Source of the DNA: Candidatus Latescibacterota bacterium
GTDB lineage: Bacteria > Latescibacterota > UBA2968 > GCA-2709665
DNA: 35,479 nt
NCBI GenBank assembly: GCA_012271065.1
Contig: JAAXHE010000351.1
Location: forward strand, 19,164 to 54,642
Reading direction: 5' to 3'
Shown piece by piece: positions 1 through 10,511 of this stretch (positions are counted from its first letter, which is position 1; every line of letters starts with the position of its first letter). The notes under the pieces are model-generated. The model was not told where the DNA came from and made no database searches. It saw only the letters and a list, made by a program, of their open reading frames with translations. The translations under genes and the position numbers were made by a program.

Positions 1-22
1 CTGGGAATTTTAAGACAGCTTC

Positions 23-781
23 TTAGCCCGAGAGACCGTAGATTCTCGCCAGATTCTCCCCGAAAATCAGCCGCTCGGCATCCTCTCCCAAATGCAGCCT
101 CTGGATCGCCCGCTTCACCTGGACGGGTCGATATTCCGGCAGATTCGAGCCGAAGACCACACGTTCCGGCCCCAACCTCTCCACCGCTGTTCCGACCTCC
201 ACGGGAACGGTCTCCTCCGGGTTGTCCGCCCACCTTTTGTGGAAACGCAGAATCGTCGTACCCATGTATACGTTCCTGTGTTGCAGGCACACCGACAGCG
301 CCGCGTCGAAGTGGTCCGGGAAACCCATATGGTCAAGGATTATCGCTGTTTCCGGAATGCGCGCCGCGATCGCGCCGGCCCGATCGGCGCTGCAGTTCTC
401 CACCCCCGTATGGATTGAAACGACAATGCCCAGTTCCTGTGCGGCGTCTGCGAACGGAAAGACCATTGGATCGTCCACCTCGAACTTGTGGATCGCGCCC
501 ATCAGCTTCATACCCTCAGCGCCGCGGGACACGTAGTCCCTCAGCAACGAAACGCCACGATCCCCCCAGTGCGGATTCATCATCACGCAGGGCAGCAGGT
601 TCGGATGGTCCCCGGTCCGTTCCAACAGCCCGTCGTTGTCAGGATCCTCCTTCGCATCGGGCATGACCACCGCCATATCGATGTCCGCTTCCGCCTCACA
701 CTCCAGCAGTGCGGCGACGGACATGGGGCGGCCGTACCAGTCTTCCGCCAGATAGGCCTCAAAATCGCCCGTAATCGCCAT
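23..781 (-). CDS. Amidohydrolase-family TIM-barrel protein lacking the N-terminal HxH motif
   Basis: A 252-residue protein of the amidohydrolase_2 (metal-dependent TIM-barrel hydrolase) type. Family landmarks are present: a GMKLMG strand, SIHTG, ILDHMGFPD, and the closing block VVFGSNLPEYRP followed by LIFGENLARIYGL. I chose the internal start at 781 because AAGGAGG lies 7 bases upstream; an upstream in-frame ATG at 814 has no such site. The first strand, which in this family normally reads like D-x-H-x-H and supplies two metal ligands, here reads ITGDFEAYL, so both histidines are absent. It may therefore use a different metal site or be a non-catalytic homologue. It lies 50 bases downstream of the dioxygenase gene on the same strand, and the two are probably co-transcribed. 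The substrate is unknown. Family assignment is firm; activity is uncertain. Confidence 0.8.
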   Translation of the reverse strand: MAITGDFEAYLAEDWYGRPMSVAALLECEAEADIDMAVVMPDAKEDPDNDGLLERTGDHPNLLPCVMMNPHWGDRGVSLLRDYVSRGAEGMKLMGAIHKFEVDDPMVFPFADAAQELGIVVSIHTGVENCSADRAGAIAARIPETAIILDHMGFPDHFDAALSVCLQHRNVYMGTTILRFHKRWADNPEETVPVEVGTAVERLGPERVVFGSNLPEYRPVQVKRAIQRLHLGEDAERLIFGENLARIYGLSG

Positions 782-831
782 CCCTTGCCCTCCTTTTTCC
801 GCCTTCGCATTCATTCACAGGTTGACGGCAT

Positions 832-1629
832 TCATCCCAGTTGCAATGCTCTCCAACGGTCATACGCCGTATGCATGCTCTCCGGCAGAAATCCGCGTAC
901 ATTGTCCGCCAGCATCCATTTCACACGCCCGTCCGTTTCCTGCGGTTTCTCGTCCGGATTGTGTTTGTTCCAGCTCCCTGCCAGTGTCAATCTCTCGGGC
1001 CTGGTCCTGTAAATCCCTCGATGGACCGCATTGCCGCTCCAGAAAATCGTCTGTCCCGCCTTCAGGTGCATCACTTCCTGCGTTGAGATGTCGGCGTGTC
1101 GATTCTTCAACAGGCGATCCCGCTCCTCATCCGTACGGTACCGCCGGTGGCTGCCAGGCACCAGTTGCAGGCAGGAATCGTCAACCAGCGCCAGGTGCCA
1201 CTTCAACGACACCATCGGCCGGTTGAGTATCTCCATTTCCACTTCGTAGGACCCGTCCCGCTCGTTGCCGCCGAAATCCCGGTGCCACCCGCCGCTCCAA
1301 TCCACTTCGTCGGGAGATGTGAAAATGAGCACGCCGCCCAGGCGCAAATCGGCGCCGATAAACGGATCTACAAATTGCAACACCGGTTGAGACATCAGAT
1401 ACTCCGCAAAAACCGGTTCGTTGAATTCGGGAGCGAACAAGCCCCTGATCGCCCAGGGCTCTCCCTCGGGAGTCCGGTGCGTATAGATATCCACATCCCG
1501 CGTACGCGTTTTCGATTTCACCCGCCGCGTCGCTTCCAGAAGCGGTTCCAGCATATCCGGATCGACCGCATCATCCACGATGAAATAGCCCTGTGTCCGG
1601 TACTGTTCCCTGACCTCTTCCAAGTCCAT
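832..1629 (-). CDS. Phytanoyl-CoA dioxygenase (PhyH) family Fe(II)/2-oxoglutarate oxygenase
   Basis: A 265-residue non-heme iron oxygenase of the PhyH family, which hydroxylates diverse small molecules using 2-oxoglutarate and O2 in the cytoplasm. The iron-binding triad is visible: His116 and Asp118 in GGWHRDFGG, and His203 in GNAVHRGIYRTRPERL, whose arginines would bind the 2-oxoglutarate carboxylate. The N-terminal YRTQGYFIVDDAVDPDML is the usual family opening. The start at 1629 is preferred over upstream ATGs (1638, 1665) because GGAGG sits 9 bases before it and the longer forms begin inside that site. It is the first gene of a probable two-gene unit with the amidohydrolase-like protein. 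Family members of this kind are numerous in marine and uncultured bacteria, and the substrate cannot be inferred. Confidence 0.88.
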   Translation of the reverse strand: MDLEEVREQYRTQGYFIVDDAVDPDMLEPLLEATRRVKSKTRTRDVDIYTHRTPEGEPWAIRGLFAPEFNEPVFAEYLMSQPVLQFVDPFIGADLRLGGVLIFTSPDEVDWSGGWHRDFGGNERDGSYEVEMEILNRPMVSLKWHLALVDDSCLQLVPGSHRRYRTDEERDRLLKNRHADISTQEVMHLKAGQTIFWSGNAVHRGIYRTRPERLTLAGSWNKHNPDEKPQETDGRVKWMLADNVRGFLPESMHTAYDRWRALQLG

Positions 1630-1701
1630 GACGTTCATCCTCCACAGTTGTCCTGCGACGTTCATCCGGCGCAGATTTATACCACGAAATCCAATGGGGT
1701 T

Positions 1702-4700
1702 TTACCACTGCTTCTTCCAGAAGATCCCGAGTGAACTCCGGTCGCGTTCACGTTCGTTTCCCTCGCGCTGCTGGGCCTCCAGCGTGACGTTCGGCAACAG
1801 TTCGTATTCCACGACGACCTCCTTCCCCCGTGCCTCGGAGACGTCCTGTGCGTAGCTGACGAAAAACCGGGATCCGAAGTACTTCCCGGCCCGTACCCGC
1901 GTGGCCGTGTTGCCCATTCCCAAGTCGATTTCCACGACGTCGAGATTCAGTCGCTGTCCGATCGTCTGCTTCAACCGGTTCGCCGCCAGTCCCATTACAA
2001 GGACGGCGGCCCGTCCCTCCAGGCCGCTCCCCCCGCCGCCGCCTTCGCCAGCCATCATCTCAGACATTTCGTCCGGCGACATGCCGAGAAGCAGGTAAGA
2101 GAGGATGTCGTCATCGATCCGCTTATGGTCAGGGAGGTCGCTCTCCAACGATATCTGCGGGTTCAGAAACGTCCCTCCCACAACCACGCTGATCAGCACG
2201 TTTTCGCCGGATACCCTGACCCTGCGTGTGGCTATAATGTAGAGATCGGGGTTGATTTCCGTACTGCCGCGGAAGTTGATTTCTCCCCGGTCGATGGCGA
2301 AACTCCGGTTCTGGAACTCGTACCTTCCGTGCCTGCTGTCGAGAGAACCGTAAACCCTGAGCCCCTTTCGGTCCTTGACCAGATCGAGATCGCCGGAAAT
2401 CTCGACGTTTAACTCCTTGTCACGGATCCACACGTTTCGAGAGGCCGAAAGCCGGATATCGCATGTCAGACTCCGATAGAATGGAGATGCCATCCAGGCG
2501 ACGTCGGTCGGGTATTCGATGAAATCGGACAGCTTGAGCACCGCGCGGGACAGCGCCACCCTGCCCTTCATGCGACCGGCCAGTGAGTCGCCCTTCAATT
2601 GAAGATCCGCATTGAGGGTGGCCTTGAGTTCTGACAGGTCAATCGCCTCGAACTCGTTTGCCTTTAACGTAAGATCATAGCTTTCCAGGTTGAATCGATC
2701 CAGTGTCATTTCACCGTTGAGAGCGACCCGTTGGTTCTCTCTGCCTGCCTCCAGGCGTTCCAGGACGACTCTGTTCCCGTCAAGTCTCAGATCCGCCTCA
2801 ACCCTCTTGATGGTCGTATTAAGCGGCACAATGCGGGATTTTCCATCGCGAATCCGTACCCATCCGTCGTGGCGAAATCGTCGCGTCGTCCCCGTCACGT
2901 TCACCTCGGCCGTCAGAATACCCTCGGCGTCACGAATTCCGGAAACCGCATCGGGAAGGAGGCTGAGGTCAATGTCGTCCGCTTCGACCGAGACGTCTAC
3001 GGGCCCGTCGGGGAACAGGGTCTTGCTCTTCCCCGGCGACAGGTTCAGCGGGAATCGCCCCCTTCCCGACGCTTCCCGGCCGGTGGACTGCACCAGTCTC
3101 AAATCAATCGACGCCTGATGATCCACATAACCAAGCGATCCGGAAAGCGCCTGAAAACGAACCCCGAAGACGTCGCCATTCCTGATGTCCAGCTCGGACT
3201 TGACGCCGGGATCGTCGGGCGTTCCGGACAGGGAAATTCGCCCGCCAAGTGTGCCGCTCAGGTCCCCCGCCATCCCCAGGATCGTCGACCATGTCTTCAG
3301 ATCCAGCCCTTTAAGGCTTACAACCACGCCGTCGGACTCTCCGCTGTGTCCACGCGCGTGAATGGTCCCCGCGTCTCCAACCAGCCGGAATCTCTCCACG
3401 AACGCGCCCTCGTCGGGGCGATACGTCGCCCGTGAAAGGCCGTCGTTGGACAGCGACACGCCACCCACCTCGACGGTGAGCGAGTCGAGTTCGAGGTTGT
3501 ATCCCTCGCCGGCCCGAGCGGCCCGGGCCCTGAGATGCAGGTGATCAATGTCGTCAGGCCGGCTGCCCAGGACAAAGGATACGGAATCCGGGTTCAATGC
3601 CATATCGAGCGAGGGGCCGCGAAAGGACCGCCCGCCCCACACAAGGGAATCCGCACGGACGGAATAACTCCCCTCCGGAAGATGCGACCCGGTCATTCCA
3701 ATTCTGACGCCGTGGATCGGGACATCCATGTAATTCACGCTGTCGGCGGCCAGGATCGCTCGGACGACCGGCTGCTCCCAGGTCCCGTCAAGACGGGCAG
3801 TCAGGGACGCCGGCGTTCCCGAGAGGCCCCTCCCTACGATGCTCTCCAGAGCTTCGATCTCGAAAATCCGCCCGTTCGCACGGATCTCCATGCTGTCACC
3901 GGGGACGATCCAGCCACGAGCATCGACGTGCGCACGCGGGCCGGCCAGGATGAGTCGATTGACAATCGTCCGGCGACCCTGCTGCACGACGCTCGCCCTC
4001 GCGCTATCCAGCCTTCCGCCGAGAAAACGCGACGCCACCAGCATGACGTCGGCGGTGGTCCGCACCGAATCCGGGTGAAATCCCTCCCCGGTGACACCAA
4101 TCTGCAGCGTAACACCCTCCAGGAGGCCGGGGCGGCCCAGGAGCGTTTCCATTGCCAGGCCGTCCACCCGAAGCCCCGCACGATACGTGGGTTTTTCGCC
4201 ATCCGGGCGCCGGAGTCGTCCCAGATCCAGGCGGCCGTGCCCCCTGACCACGCCGTACGGGTCCGGCAGTCTTACGCCTACGCTGTCGATGTCGACAATG
4301 CCGTGCCGGTACGACCCCCTGAGCGCGAGTCCTTTCGCCGGGGGCAGCCCCTCGACATTCAGGAGATCGATCGAGGCATCGCCTCGCCATTCTCCGTCAC
4401 CCGAAAGTCTCAACCGAATGTCCCCCGTGACGTCGGTGATTCCTGGCAGTTCCGGTGAAATCCTGGTCAGGTCCAGATGGTCCATGCGGGTCCGCAGCAG
4501 GTAGGAAGGCGCCGTTGTCCTCCCCTCTGCTTCCAGCGTTGCGGCCAGGCCGCCAGCGTCCCCTTCCACCCTGAGGTCCATGAGGAACCGCCCTTCCGCC
4601 AGTGACGCCCGCAGACTCGCCGTATCCACCGATACGCCAAAGAGACGCGACTTTGAGAATTCACCGAGGAGAGCCGCGTCGGCCGTCTGACGGTCCAGGC

Positions 4701-5736
4701 CCCGACCCTTCAGATCTATGGTCACGTCGAACCGGGCGTCCAGGTCCAGTTCAGGGCGGAGCCGAGCTAAATCGACTCCCGTCGCAGTCGCGTGGAGGTC
4801 GTAAGAAACCAACTCCCGGGAAAACTCGACGAGCCCGGAAAGTGTTGCCGCAGTCGACCCGTCGTTGAACTTCAGGTCGAGGTTCACGCCGGACGGATCG
4901 CCCCACACTCTCCCGCCCGCTGCCAGACTCCCCTCCGGATACGTGCCGGGAAAAAGGCGACGGACCTCGTCGAACGCCAGAGAATCCGCATGCAGCACGA
5001 TGTCATACTCGGGTCTCGACAGCCCCTTCATCGTTCCGTCGATCCGCAGGCTGGAGTGCGGCGTGTGAATATGGAACCCGTCGAGCGCCAGGCGACCATC
5101 GACAAGCAGCGTCAACCCGGCGAGATCCCTGATTTTAAGAGGAGGATCGAAGACAAGGGACCGAAACCGGCGGAACTCCAATTCGTATCCGGCAGGACCC
5201 GCCCGAAGACCGAGAACCATGTTCAGGCTGTCCAGCCTGCCGCCGGTACCCGCACGCATTTTCCCGTCCACGACCTCCCCTTGTCGAATGCGGATATCCC
5301 ATTCGGGGCCAGCTTTCCACCACGCAGGGTCGGAACCGGGCAACCGGCTGGCGGCGGAATCGGCGGCGATCGATCTGTCCGGAAGCCGGACCGTCGGGGC
5401 GGTCAGGACGAGTCGTTCGACGTTCACCGATCCGCTCAACAGTGACGTCAGCCGGTAACTGGCTTCCACGGCTCTCGCGGTCAGCAGCGGTTCTTCCTTC
5501 GTGCCAAACCGTACGCGTTCCATCCGGAACCCCTTCAGGGGGTTGCCGCGCAGGTCGCCGATTTCCACCGGCACGCTCAGGTCGCTGGCGAGTCGCCGCT
5601 GCGCATAATGCCTCAGATGGGTGTTCAACTGTCCGGATCCCAGCGCCAGCAGGGAGAATCCAACGACCACGGCAATGACCGTCGAGAGAAGAGCGGCGAT
5701 GTTTACGATGCGTCTCAAGAAAGTTCGATTCGGCAT
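1702..5736 (-). CDS. tamB: TamB-like translocation and assembly module protein (DUF490/AsmA-like)
   Basis: About 1344 residues. An N-terminal signal anchor (RRIVNIAALLSTVIAVVVGF) is followed by a very long series of beta-rich repeats and a C-terminal TamB domain. The C-terminal landmarks are the FAIDRGEINFRG block, the NPQISLESDLP block, the DDDILSYLLLGMS block and a terminal ...LGIFWKKQW. A glycine run (GEGGGGGSG) sits near residue 1210. TamB is an inner-membrane-anchored periplasmic bridge that works with the outer-membrane BamA-family protein TamA and related barrels, and in some bacteria helps phospholipid transport. The gene follows tamA with a 69-base gap, which supports an operon. The start is ambiguous: ATG at 5736 has a weak AGG-type site, and an in-frame ATG at 5751 would add five residues. 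Length matches the family (about 1250-1400). Confidence 0.93.
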   Translation of the reverse strand: MPNRTFLRRIVNIAALLSTVIAVVVGFSLLALGSGQLNTHLRHYAQRRLASDLSVPVEIGDLRGNPLKGFRMERVRFGTKEEPLLTARAVEASYRLTSLLSGSVNVERLVLTAPTVRLPDRSIAADSAASRLPGSDPAWWKAGPEWDIRIRQGEVVDGKMRAGTGGRLDSLNMVLGLRAGPAGYELEFRRFRSLVFDPPLKIRDLAGLTLLVDGRLALDGFHIHTPHSSLRIDGTMKGLSRPEYDIVLHADSLAFDEVRRLFPGTYPEGSLAAGGRVWGDPSGVNLDLKFNDGSTAATLSGLVEFSRELVSYDLHATATGVDLARLRPELDLDARFDVTIDLKGRGLDRQTADAALLGEFSKSRLFGVSVDTASLRASLAEGRFLMDLRVEGDAGGLAATLEAEGRTTAPSYLLRTRMDHLDLTRISPELPGITDVTGDIRLRLSGDGEWRGDASIDLLNVEGLPPAKGLALRGSYRHGIVDIDSVGVRLPDPYGVVRGHGRLDLGRLRRPDGEKPTYRAGLRVDGLAMETLLGRPGLLEGVTLQIGVTGEGFHPDSVRTTADVMLVASRFLGGRLDSARASVVQQGRRTIVNRLILAGPRAHVDARGWIVPGDSMEIRANGRIFEIEALESIVGRGLSGTPASLTARLDGTWEQPVVRAILAADSVNYMDVPIHGVRIGMTGSHLPEGSYSVRADSLVWGGRSFRGPSLDMALNPDSVSFVLGSRPDDIDHLHLRARAARAGEGYNLELDSLTVEVGGVSLSNDGLSRATYRPDEGAFVERFRLVGDAGTIHARGHSGESDGVVVSLKGLDLKTWSTILGMAGDLSGTLGGRISLSGTPDDPGVKSELDIRNGDVFGVRFQALSGSLGYVDHQASIDLRLVQSTGREASGRGRFPLNLSPGKSKTLFPDGPVDVSVEADDIDLSLLPDAVSGIRDAEGILTAEVNVTGTTRRFRHDGWVRIRDGKSRIVPLNTTIKRVEADLRLDGNRVVLERLEAGRENQRVALNGEMTLDRFNLESYDLTLKANEFEAIDLSELKATLNADLQLKGDSLAGRMKGRVALSRAVLKLSDFIEYPTDVAWMASPFYRSLTCDIRLSASRNVWIRDKELNVEISGDLDLVKDRKGLRVYGSLDSRHGRYEFQNRSFAIDRGEINFRGSTEINPDLYIIATRRVRVSGENVLISVVVGGTFLNPQISLESDLPDHKRIDDDILSYLLLGMSPDEMSEMMAGEGGGGGSGLEGRAAVLVMGLAANRLKQTIGQRLNLDVVEIDLGMGNTATRVRAGKYFGSRFFVSYAQDVSEARGKEVVVEYELLPNVTLEAQQREGNERERDRSSLGIFWKKQW

Positions 5737-5805
5737 GGAAGACCTGCACATCCAGAAGGATGGTTGAATTTATCCGTCGATTTCGCCCTCAGCGGACGTG
5801 ATACT

Positions 5806-7596
5806 TCAGAACGCCTGTCCCAGACTGAAAAAGACCCGCCGGCGCGGCTCACCGGGATCGTCCGACAGCCGGTACGCGAAATCCAGCCGCAAAGGGCTTA
5901 TGGGGTTCAGATAACGCACGCCGACCCCTGCGGCCACGCGCAGGCGGCGGGGTTCGAAGGCCGAATACCGGTCCGTTCCCACGGCGCCCGCATCAATGAA
6001 TGCGGCCAGGCCAAAGCCCGGCAGAAGCCTGGTACGAACTTCGATGCTTCCTTCGAGTACGCTCCTGCCTCCCAACGGTTCGCCCTTGGCGTCTCTGGGG
6101 CCGAGCCGGTTCAGTCTCCATCCCCTCACGCTATTGGATCCGCCTGCAAAAAACCGCTCGAATGAGGGAATCGCCTCAACGCTTCCCTCGTTCAGGACCA
6201 AACCGCCCGATACCCTCAGGGCCAGCACGCTCTTCCAGAATAACCTCCGGTACCACCGCGCTTCGCCCGATACTTTGAGGAACTGTCTGAATCCTGCCGC
6301 CCTGACCGCGAGCTCGGCCAACAGCCCCCGCTGCGGATCGAAGACGTCGTCTCGCCGGTCTTCCAGGTATTCCACCGAAAAGGTCGCACGGGTGCTGTCC
6401 AACGCGAATTCGACGACTTCAGTTCTCGCCTCGAATACGACGCGACCGGTGGCGCGAAAGGTCCTTTCGAGCGCCGCGCTGGCGCCTCCCCGCTTTACCC
6501 TGACTTCCTTCGGCCGCTCCTGCTCCACAAAGCCCGTCAACTCCAGCCACGTCCTGCTCCCCAGTATGTACGGCTGCCTGACGCCAACCTTTGCCATGAC
6601 CTCCAGCGCCGAAGCGGAGGACTCGAAGTTCAACTGGCGCGCGTCTCCACCCAGGAAACTCCGGTGCCGCCACGCCAGCAGACCCCGAAGTTTCTCCTCG
6701 GTATCGAATCCCGCCCCCAGTTTCAGTCTGCGGGGCGGACGCTCGCGGACGACGATGGATACATCCACCGGACTCACCATGTCGACCGAATCCGGAAGGG
6801 AGACCGAAACCGATCGAAATGCCTCGGACCGATGGAGCAGGAGCCGGCTGTCCAACAGGTCCTTCTTCCGGTAGGCGTCTCCTTCACGAAAGGTCAGGCC
6901 TCGGTGGATCAGGCCCTTTGAAACCCTTTGATTTCCCTCGATTCGCACGCTCCCGAAACGGCACACGGGTCCGGGAGTCGCCAGGAACCTGACGTGAGCC
7001 ATGTCTCCTTGACGCGACACCTGTGCCACGACCCGCGCGAACGCGTGGCCGTCATTCTGAAGCCGGTCGGAAATCAGCTTGAGGTCCGCTTCCCGGCCCA
7101 AGCGTGTCAACGGACGACCCGGCCTGGTTTTCAATCCATTCACCAGGCGCAGGCTGTCCACGGCGGTATCCGCCGGCAGGACCTCCAGCCGTACGTCGGA
7201 TACCACGACCGGCCCACCTTCCTTGATCCGGACCCGGATTCGCACAAAACCGGGTCGGTACCTTTCGATAACCGTGTCCACGACGGCTTCAAGGTACCCC
7301 ATGTCCCGATAATGCGCCGCGATCCGGTTCACATCCGATCGAAATACAAGGGCATCGAATCTCCGCTCATCCGCGCCGGGAAAAATCCCGTACCACGGGT
7401 CCGTGCGGGTATACATCAGCCGCCGAAGATCCCCGGTCGAGATCACCCGGTTTCCTTCGATCACAACCGCCTCAACTATGGGTAATTCGCTATTCTGTGC
7501 ATCCTTTGCGGCAAGGGTCGCGGGAATGCCAACCAGACCAATGATGACCACGCTTCTGAGGAAGGTCAAATCGCTCCATCCTATCGGGTCAGGCAT
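5806..7596 (-). CDS. tamA: TamA-like outer-membrane protein (Omp85/BamA family, POTRA plus barrel)
   Basis: About 596 residues of an Omp85-superfamily barrel. A signal peptide (LRSVVIIGLVGIPATLAA) is followed by POTRA-type repeats: one opens VEAVVIEGNRVISTGDL, and a later one reads FGSVRIEGNQRVSKGLI. A C-terminal 16-strand-type barrel domain follows, with the diagnostic GGSNSVRGWRLNRLGP (the VRGF/Y loop) and a final ...VFFSLGQAF ending in phenylalanine, as expected for BAM-recognised barrels. It is immediately upstream of tamB, so the pair probably forms the TAM envelope-assembly complex. The start is uncertain. ATG 7596 lacks a ribosome-binding site. TTG 7569 has GGATGGAG just upstream and would give a compact signal peptide. 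A GTG at 7782 would add an implausible basic extension. The clpB terminator upstream suggests a separate transcript. Confidence 0.92.
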   Translation of the reverse strand: MPDPIGWSDLTFLRSVVIIGLVGIPATLAAKDAQNSELPIVEAVVIEGNRVISTGDLRRLMYTRTDPWYGIFPGADERRFDALVFRSDVNRIAAHYRDMGYLEAVVDTVIERYRPGFVRIRVRIKEGGPVVVSDVRLEVLPADTAVDSLRLVNGLKTRPGRPLTRLGREADLKLISDRLQNDGHAFARVVAQVSRQGDMAHVRFLATPGPVCRFGSVRIEGNQRVSKGLIHRGLTFREGDAYRKKDLLDSRLLLHRSEAFRSVSVSLPDSVDMVSPVDVSIVVRERPPRRLKLGAGFDTEEKLRGLLAWRHRSFLGGDARQLNFESSASALEVMAKVGVRQPYILGSRTWLELTGFVEQERPKEVRVKRGGASAALERTFRATGRVVFEARTEVVEFALDSTRATFSVEYLEDRRDDVFDPQRGLLAELAVRAAGFRQFLKVSGEARWYRRLFWKSVLALRVSGGLVLNEGSVEAIPSFERFFAGGSNSVRGWRLNRLGPRDAKGEPLGGRSVLEGSIEVRTRLLPGFGLAAFIDAGAVGTDRYSAFEPRRLRVAAGVGVRYLNPISPLRLDFAYRLSDDPGEPRRRVFFSLGQAF

Positions 7597-7826
7597 GGGA
7601 AATGGACGATGCCCGGACACAGGCCGGCTCCAGATTCGGCAGCGTCGACGTCCTTTCCGAAGCGACAGCCGGCAGGCAATCCCTTTTACGCCCGCCGATC
7701 CGGTCGGTTTCAGCCTGACGCCCCGCAGCGGAAGATATATCTCACCATTTCGGGCACAAGTGAATTCTCTCAGGCCATCCACTCAGGTCGGCCGGATTTC
7801 CGCAATCGAGACGATGGAGAATGGAA

Positions 7827-7859
7827 AGGCCCGTGTTTCCGGAACGGAAACACGGGCCT
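7827..7859 (-). terminator. Intrinsic-type terminator hairpin after clpB
   Basis: A perfect 15-bp inverted repeat (left arm 7827-7841, right arm 7845-7859) encloses a 3-base loop, 22 bases after the clpB stop codon. Read on the minus strand the stem is followed by only a short T run (TTCC), so termination may be helped by stem strength rather than a long U tract. It separates clpB from tamA. Confidence 0.72.
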
Positions 7860-7880
7860 GAAGCCACCGGTTCAGAATAC

Positions 7881-10511
7881 TCATGCGTCCGCGGCAGCGA
7901 CCTCACGCGGGGCATTGTCGTGGTGGAGCGCAAGCTTCCCATGCTCCAGGTCCACGCGAACTCGCGCGCCGTCTGGGATTTCGCCGCTGATGAGACCACG
8001 CCCAATTCGCGTTTCCAGCTCACGCTGCAGATACCGCTTCAGAGGGCGTGCGCCGTAGACCGGATCGAATCCCTCACGTGCGGCAAATTCACGGGCGGCA
8101 ACGGTGAATTCCAGCTCGATCCGCCGGTCCTCGAGCCGTTCGCGGAGATCCACGGTCAACAAGCCCACGATCTTCACGATCTCAGCCTGCGTCAAACCCT
8201 TGAAAAGGACAATATCGTCGACGCGATTGAGGAACTCCGGCCGAAAATGCCGCCTCATCTCCGCCATAACCGCCCGGCGGGCTTCGTCGTGGACCTCCCC
8301 GCTCTCCGCGACACGATCGACAATGTGCGATGCCCCTATATTTGACGTCATGATGATCACGGCGTTCTTGAAGTCAACGGTTCGCCCCCGGGCGTCGGTC
8401 AATCGCCCGTCGTCGAGGATTTGCAGCAATACATTGAACGCGTCGTGGTGTGCCTTCTCGATTTCGTCGAACAGAATCACCGAGTAGGGCTTCCTGCGGA
8501 CCGCCTCGGTCAGTTGTCCCCCGTCATCGTAACCGACATATCCCGGAGGCGCGCCGACCAGCCTCGAAACCGCGTGTCGCTCCATGTATTCGCTCATGTC
8601 GATGCGGACCATGTTTTCCTCGGAGTCGAACAGCGCCTCGGCCAGAGCTTTTGCCAGTTCCGTCTTGCCGACGCCCGTAGGCCCGAGGAAGATGAACGAG
8701 CCGATCGGCCGGCGCGGATCCTTGACCCCGGCCCGGGCCCGGATCACGGCGTCGGCCACCAGCGACACGGCCTCGCCCTGACCCACAACGCGCTCATGCA
8801 GAATTTCGTCCAGACGGAGGAGCTTTTCGCGTTCGCCTTCAACCAGGCGAGTTACGGGGATCCCGGTCCAGCGCGCGACGATTTCCGCGATCTCGCCTTC
8901 GGTAACCTCTTCCCGGAGCAGCCGGCCGTTGCCGTGCGACCGCGCTTCTTCCGCCTGCAGCATCCGCTCCAGTTCGGGCAGGCGTCCGTGACTCAATTCC
9001 GCCAGCCGGTTCAGATCGTACGCTCGCTCCGCCTCTTCGATTTCGCGACGCACCGCTTCAATCTGTTCGCGACGTTTGCGAACCGTGTCGATCACTTCCT
9101 TCTCGGATTCCCACCGGGCTCGCATCGCGTCTGCCTGCGACTTCAGATCGGCCAGCTCCTTGCGAAGGTCTTCCAGTCTCTGCGCACTGCCTTGATCCGA
9201 CTCCTGCTTCAGCGCCGCCTCTTCGATTTCGAGTCTCATCACTCTGCGGGTGACCTCGTCCAGCGGCGCCGGCATCGAGTCGATCTCGGTGCGGATCATC
9301 GCACAGGCCTCGTCAACGAGGTCGATTGCCTTGTCGGGTAGAAACCGGTCCGATACGTATCGGTTGGAGAGTACGGCGGCACTCACCATGGCGTTGTCCT
9401 GAATCCGTACGCCGTGGTGCAGTTCGTACCTCTCGCGAATTCCCCTGAGAATCGAAATGGTATCATCCACCGAGGGCGCATCCACCGTCACGGGCTGAAA
9501 CCGTCGCTCCAGGGCGGCGTCCTTCTCGATGTATTTCCGGTATTCGTCCAGCGTCGTCGCCCCGATACAATGCAGTTCCCCCCGTGCCAGCATCGGCTTC
9601 AGCATATTTCCCGCATCCGTGGACCCTTCCGTCCGACCCGCCCCGACGATATTGTGGACCTCGTCGATGAATAACAGGATGCGGCCCTCGCTCCGGGCGA
9701 TCTCGTTCAGGACGGCCTTTAGCCGTTCCTCGAATTCTCCTCTAAATTTGGCTCCCGCAAGCAGCGCGCCCATATCGAGGGAAAACATCGTACGCTCCAC
9801 CATCCACTCCGGAACGTCTCCCTTTACAATCCGCTGCGCGAGTCCTTCAACCACGGCGGTCTTTCCGACCCCCGGCTCCCCGATCAGGACCGGGTTGTTC
9901 TTCGTCTTCCGAGAAAGGATGCGCACGACCCTTCGGATTTCCGCGTCCCGGCCGATTACCGGATCGAGCTTGCCCCCGCGGGCCTGCGCGACAAGGTCCA
10001 CGCCGTATTTCTCCAGTACCTCGTAGGCGCATTCGGGTTCGGGGCCGGTCACCCGCTGATTGCCGCGGACACGGGTCAGAGCATCGAGGAAAGCCTCTTT
10101 TGTAACCTTGAATTCCCGCAGGATGCGCCCCCATCCCGCGTCCACCGCCCCGTCCAGTAACGCCAGTGCCAGGTGTTCCACTGAAACATACTCGTCCTGC
10201 ATCCCCTTCGCCTCCGCTTCGGCCTGCCGGAGCAATCTGCCAAAGCGAGGCGTCACGTACATCCGGCCGGGCTCGTGGTTGCCGCCGGTCTGCCGCGGTC
10301 GTCGGGCGAGTTCGCGTTCCACCTCCGTTTTCAGGGCGCCGGCGTCGATTTCCATCCGCGCCAGAATGCGCGCGACCAGCCCGTCGTGCTGTTCAAGTAA
10401 AGCCAGAAGAAGATGCTCGCCATCCAACTCCGGCTGCCCGTAACCGGAGGCGCGTGCCTGCGCGTCCCGAAGCGCATCCTGCGACTTATGTGTCAGTCTG
10501 TTCATGTCCAT
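7881..10511 (-). CDS. clpB: ATP-dependent disaggregase ClpB
   Basis: An 876-residue Hsp100 chaperone that rescues aggregated proteins with DnaK/DnaJ/GrpE in the cytoplasm. Domains in order: Clp-N repeats (about 1-150), AAA+ module 1 with Walker A GEPGVGKT at 211-218 and Walker B LLFIDE near 279-284, the coiled-coil middle domain (about 410-530, rich in E/K/R) that distinguishes ClpB from ClpA/ClpC, and AAA+ module 2 with Walker A GPTGVGKT at 610-617 and Walker [12 protein letters not shown]. The C-terminal D2-small block [21 protein letters not shown] is typical. Length is close to the usual 860. The ATG at 10511 has GGAGG 6 bases upstream. It is transcribed alone, divergently from the SDR gene, with a hairpin terminator behind it. 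No CIRCE element or clear heat-shock promoter was seen upstream. Confidence 0.97.
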   Translation of the reverse strand: MDMNRLTHKSQDALRDAQARASGYGQPELDGEHLLLALLEQHDGLVARILARMEIDAGALKTEVERELARRPRQTGGNHEPGRMYVTPRFGRLLRQAEAEAKGMQDEYVSVEHLALALLDGAVDAGWGRILREFKVTKEAFLDALTRVRGNQRVTGPEPECAYEVLEKYGVDLVAQARGGKLDPVIGRDAEIRRVVRILSRKTKNNPVLIGEPGVGKTAVVEGLAQRIVKGDVPEWMVERTMFSLDMGALLAGAKFRGEFEERLKAVLNEIARSEGRILLFIDEVHNIVGAGRTEGSTDAGNMLKPMLARGELHCIGATTLDEYRKYIEKDAALERRFQPVTVDAPSVDDTISILRGIRERYELHHGVRIQDNAMVSAAVLSNRYVSDRFLPDKAIDLVDEACAMIRTEIDSMPAPLDEVTRRVMRLEIEEAALKQESDQGSAQRLEDLRKELADLKSQADAMRARWESEKEVIDTVRKRREQIEAVRREIEEAERAYDLNRLAELSHGRLPELERMLQAEEARSHGNGRLLREEVTEGEIAEIVARWTGIPVTRLVEGEREKLLRLDEILHERVVGQGEAVSLVADAVIRARAGVKDPRRPIGSFIFLGPTGVGKTELAKALAEALFDSEENMVRIDMSEYMERHAVSRLVGAPPGYVGYDDGGQLTEAVRRKPYSVILFDEIEKAHHDAFNVLLQILDDGRLTDARGRTVDFKNAVIIMTSNIGASHIVDRVAESGEVHDEARRAVMAEMRRHFRPEFLNRVDDIVLFKGLTQAEIVKIVGLLTVDLRERLEDRRIELEFTVAAREFAAREGFDPVYGARPLKRYLQRELETRIGRGLISGEIPDGARVRVDLEHGKLALHHDNAPREVAAADA

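Noticed and set aside
3535..5445. Long plus-strand frames opposite tamB
   Set aside because: They are arginine/proline-rich shadows of a GC-rich gene whose minus-strand product is clearly TamB.
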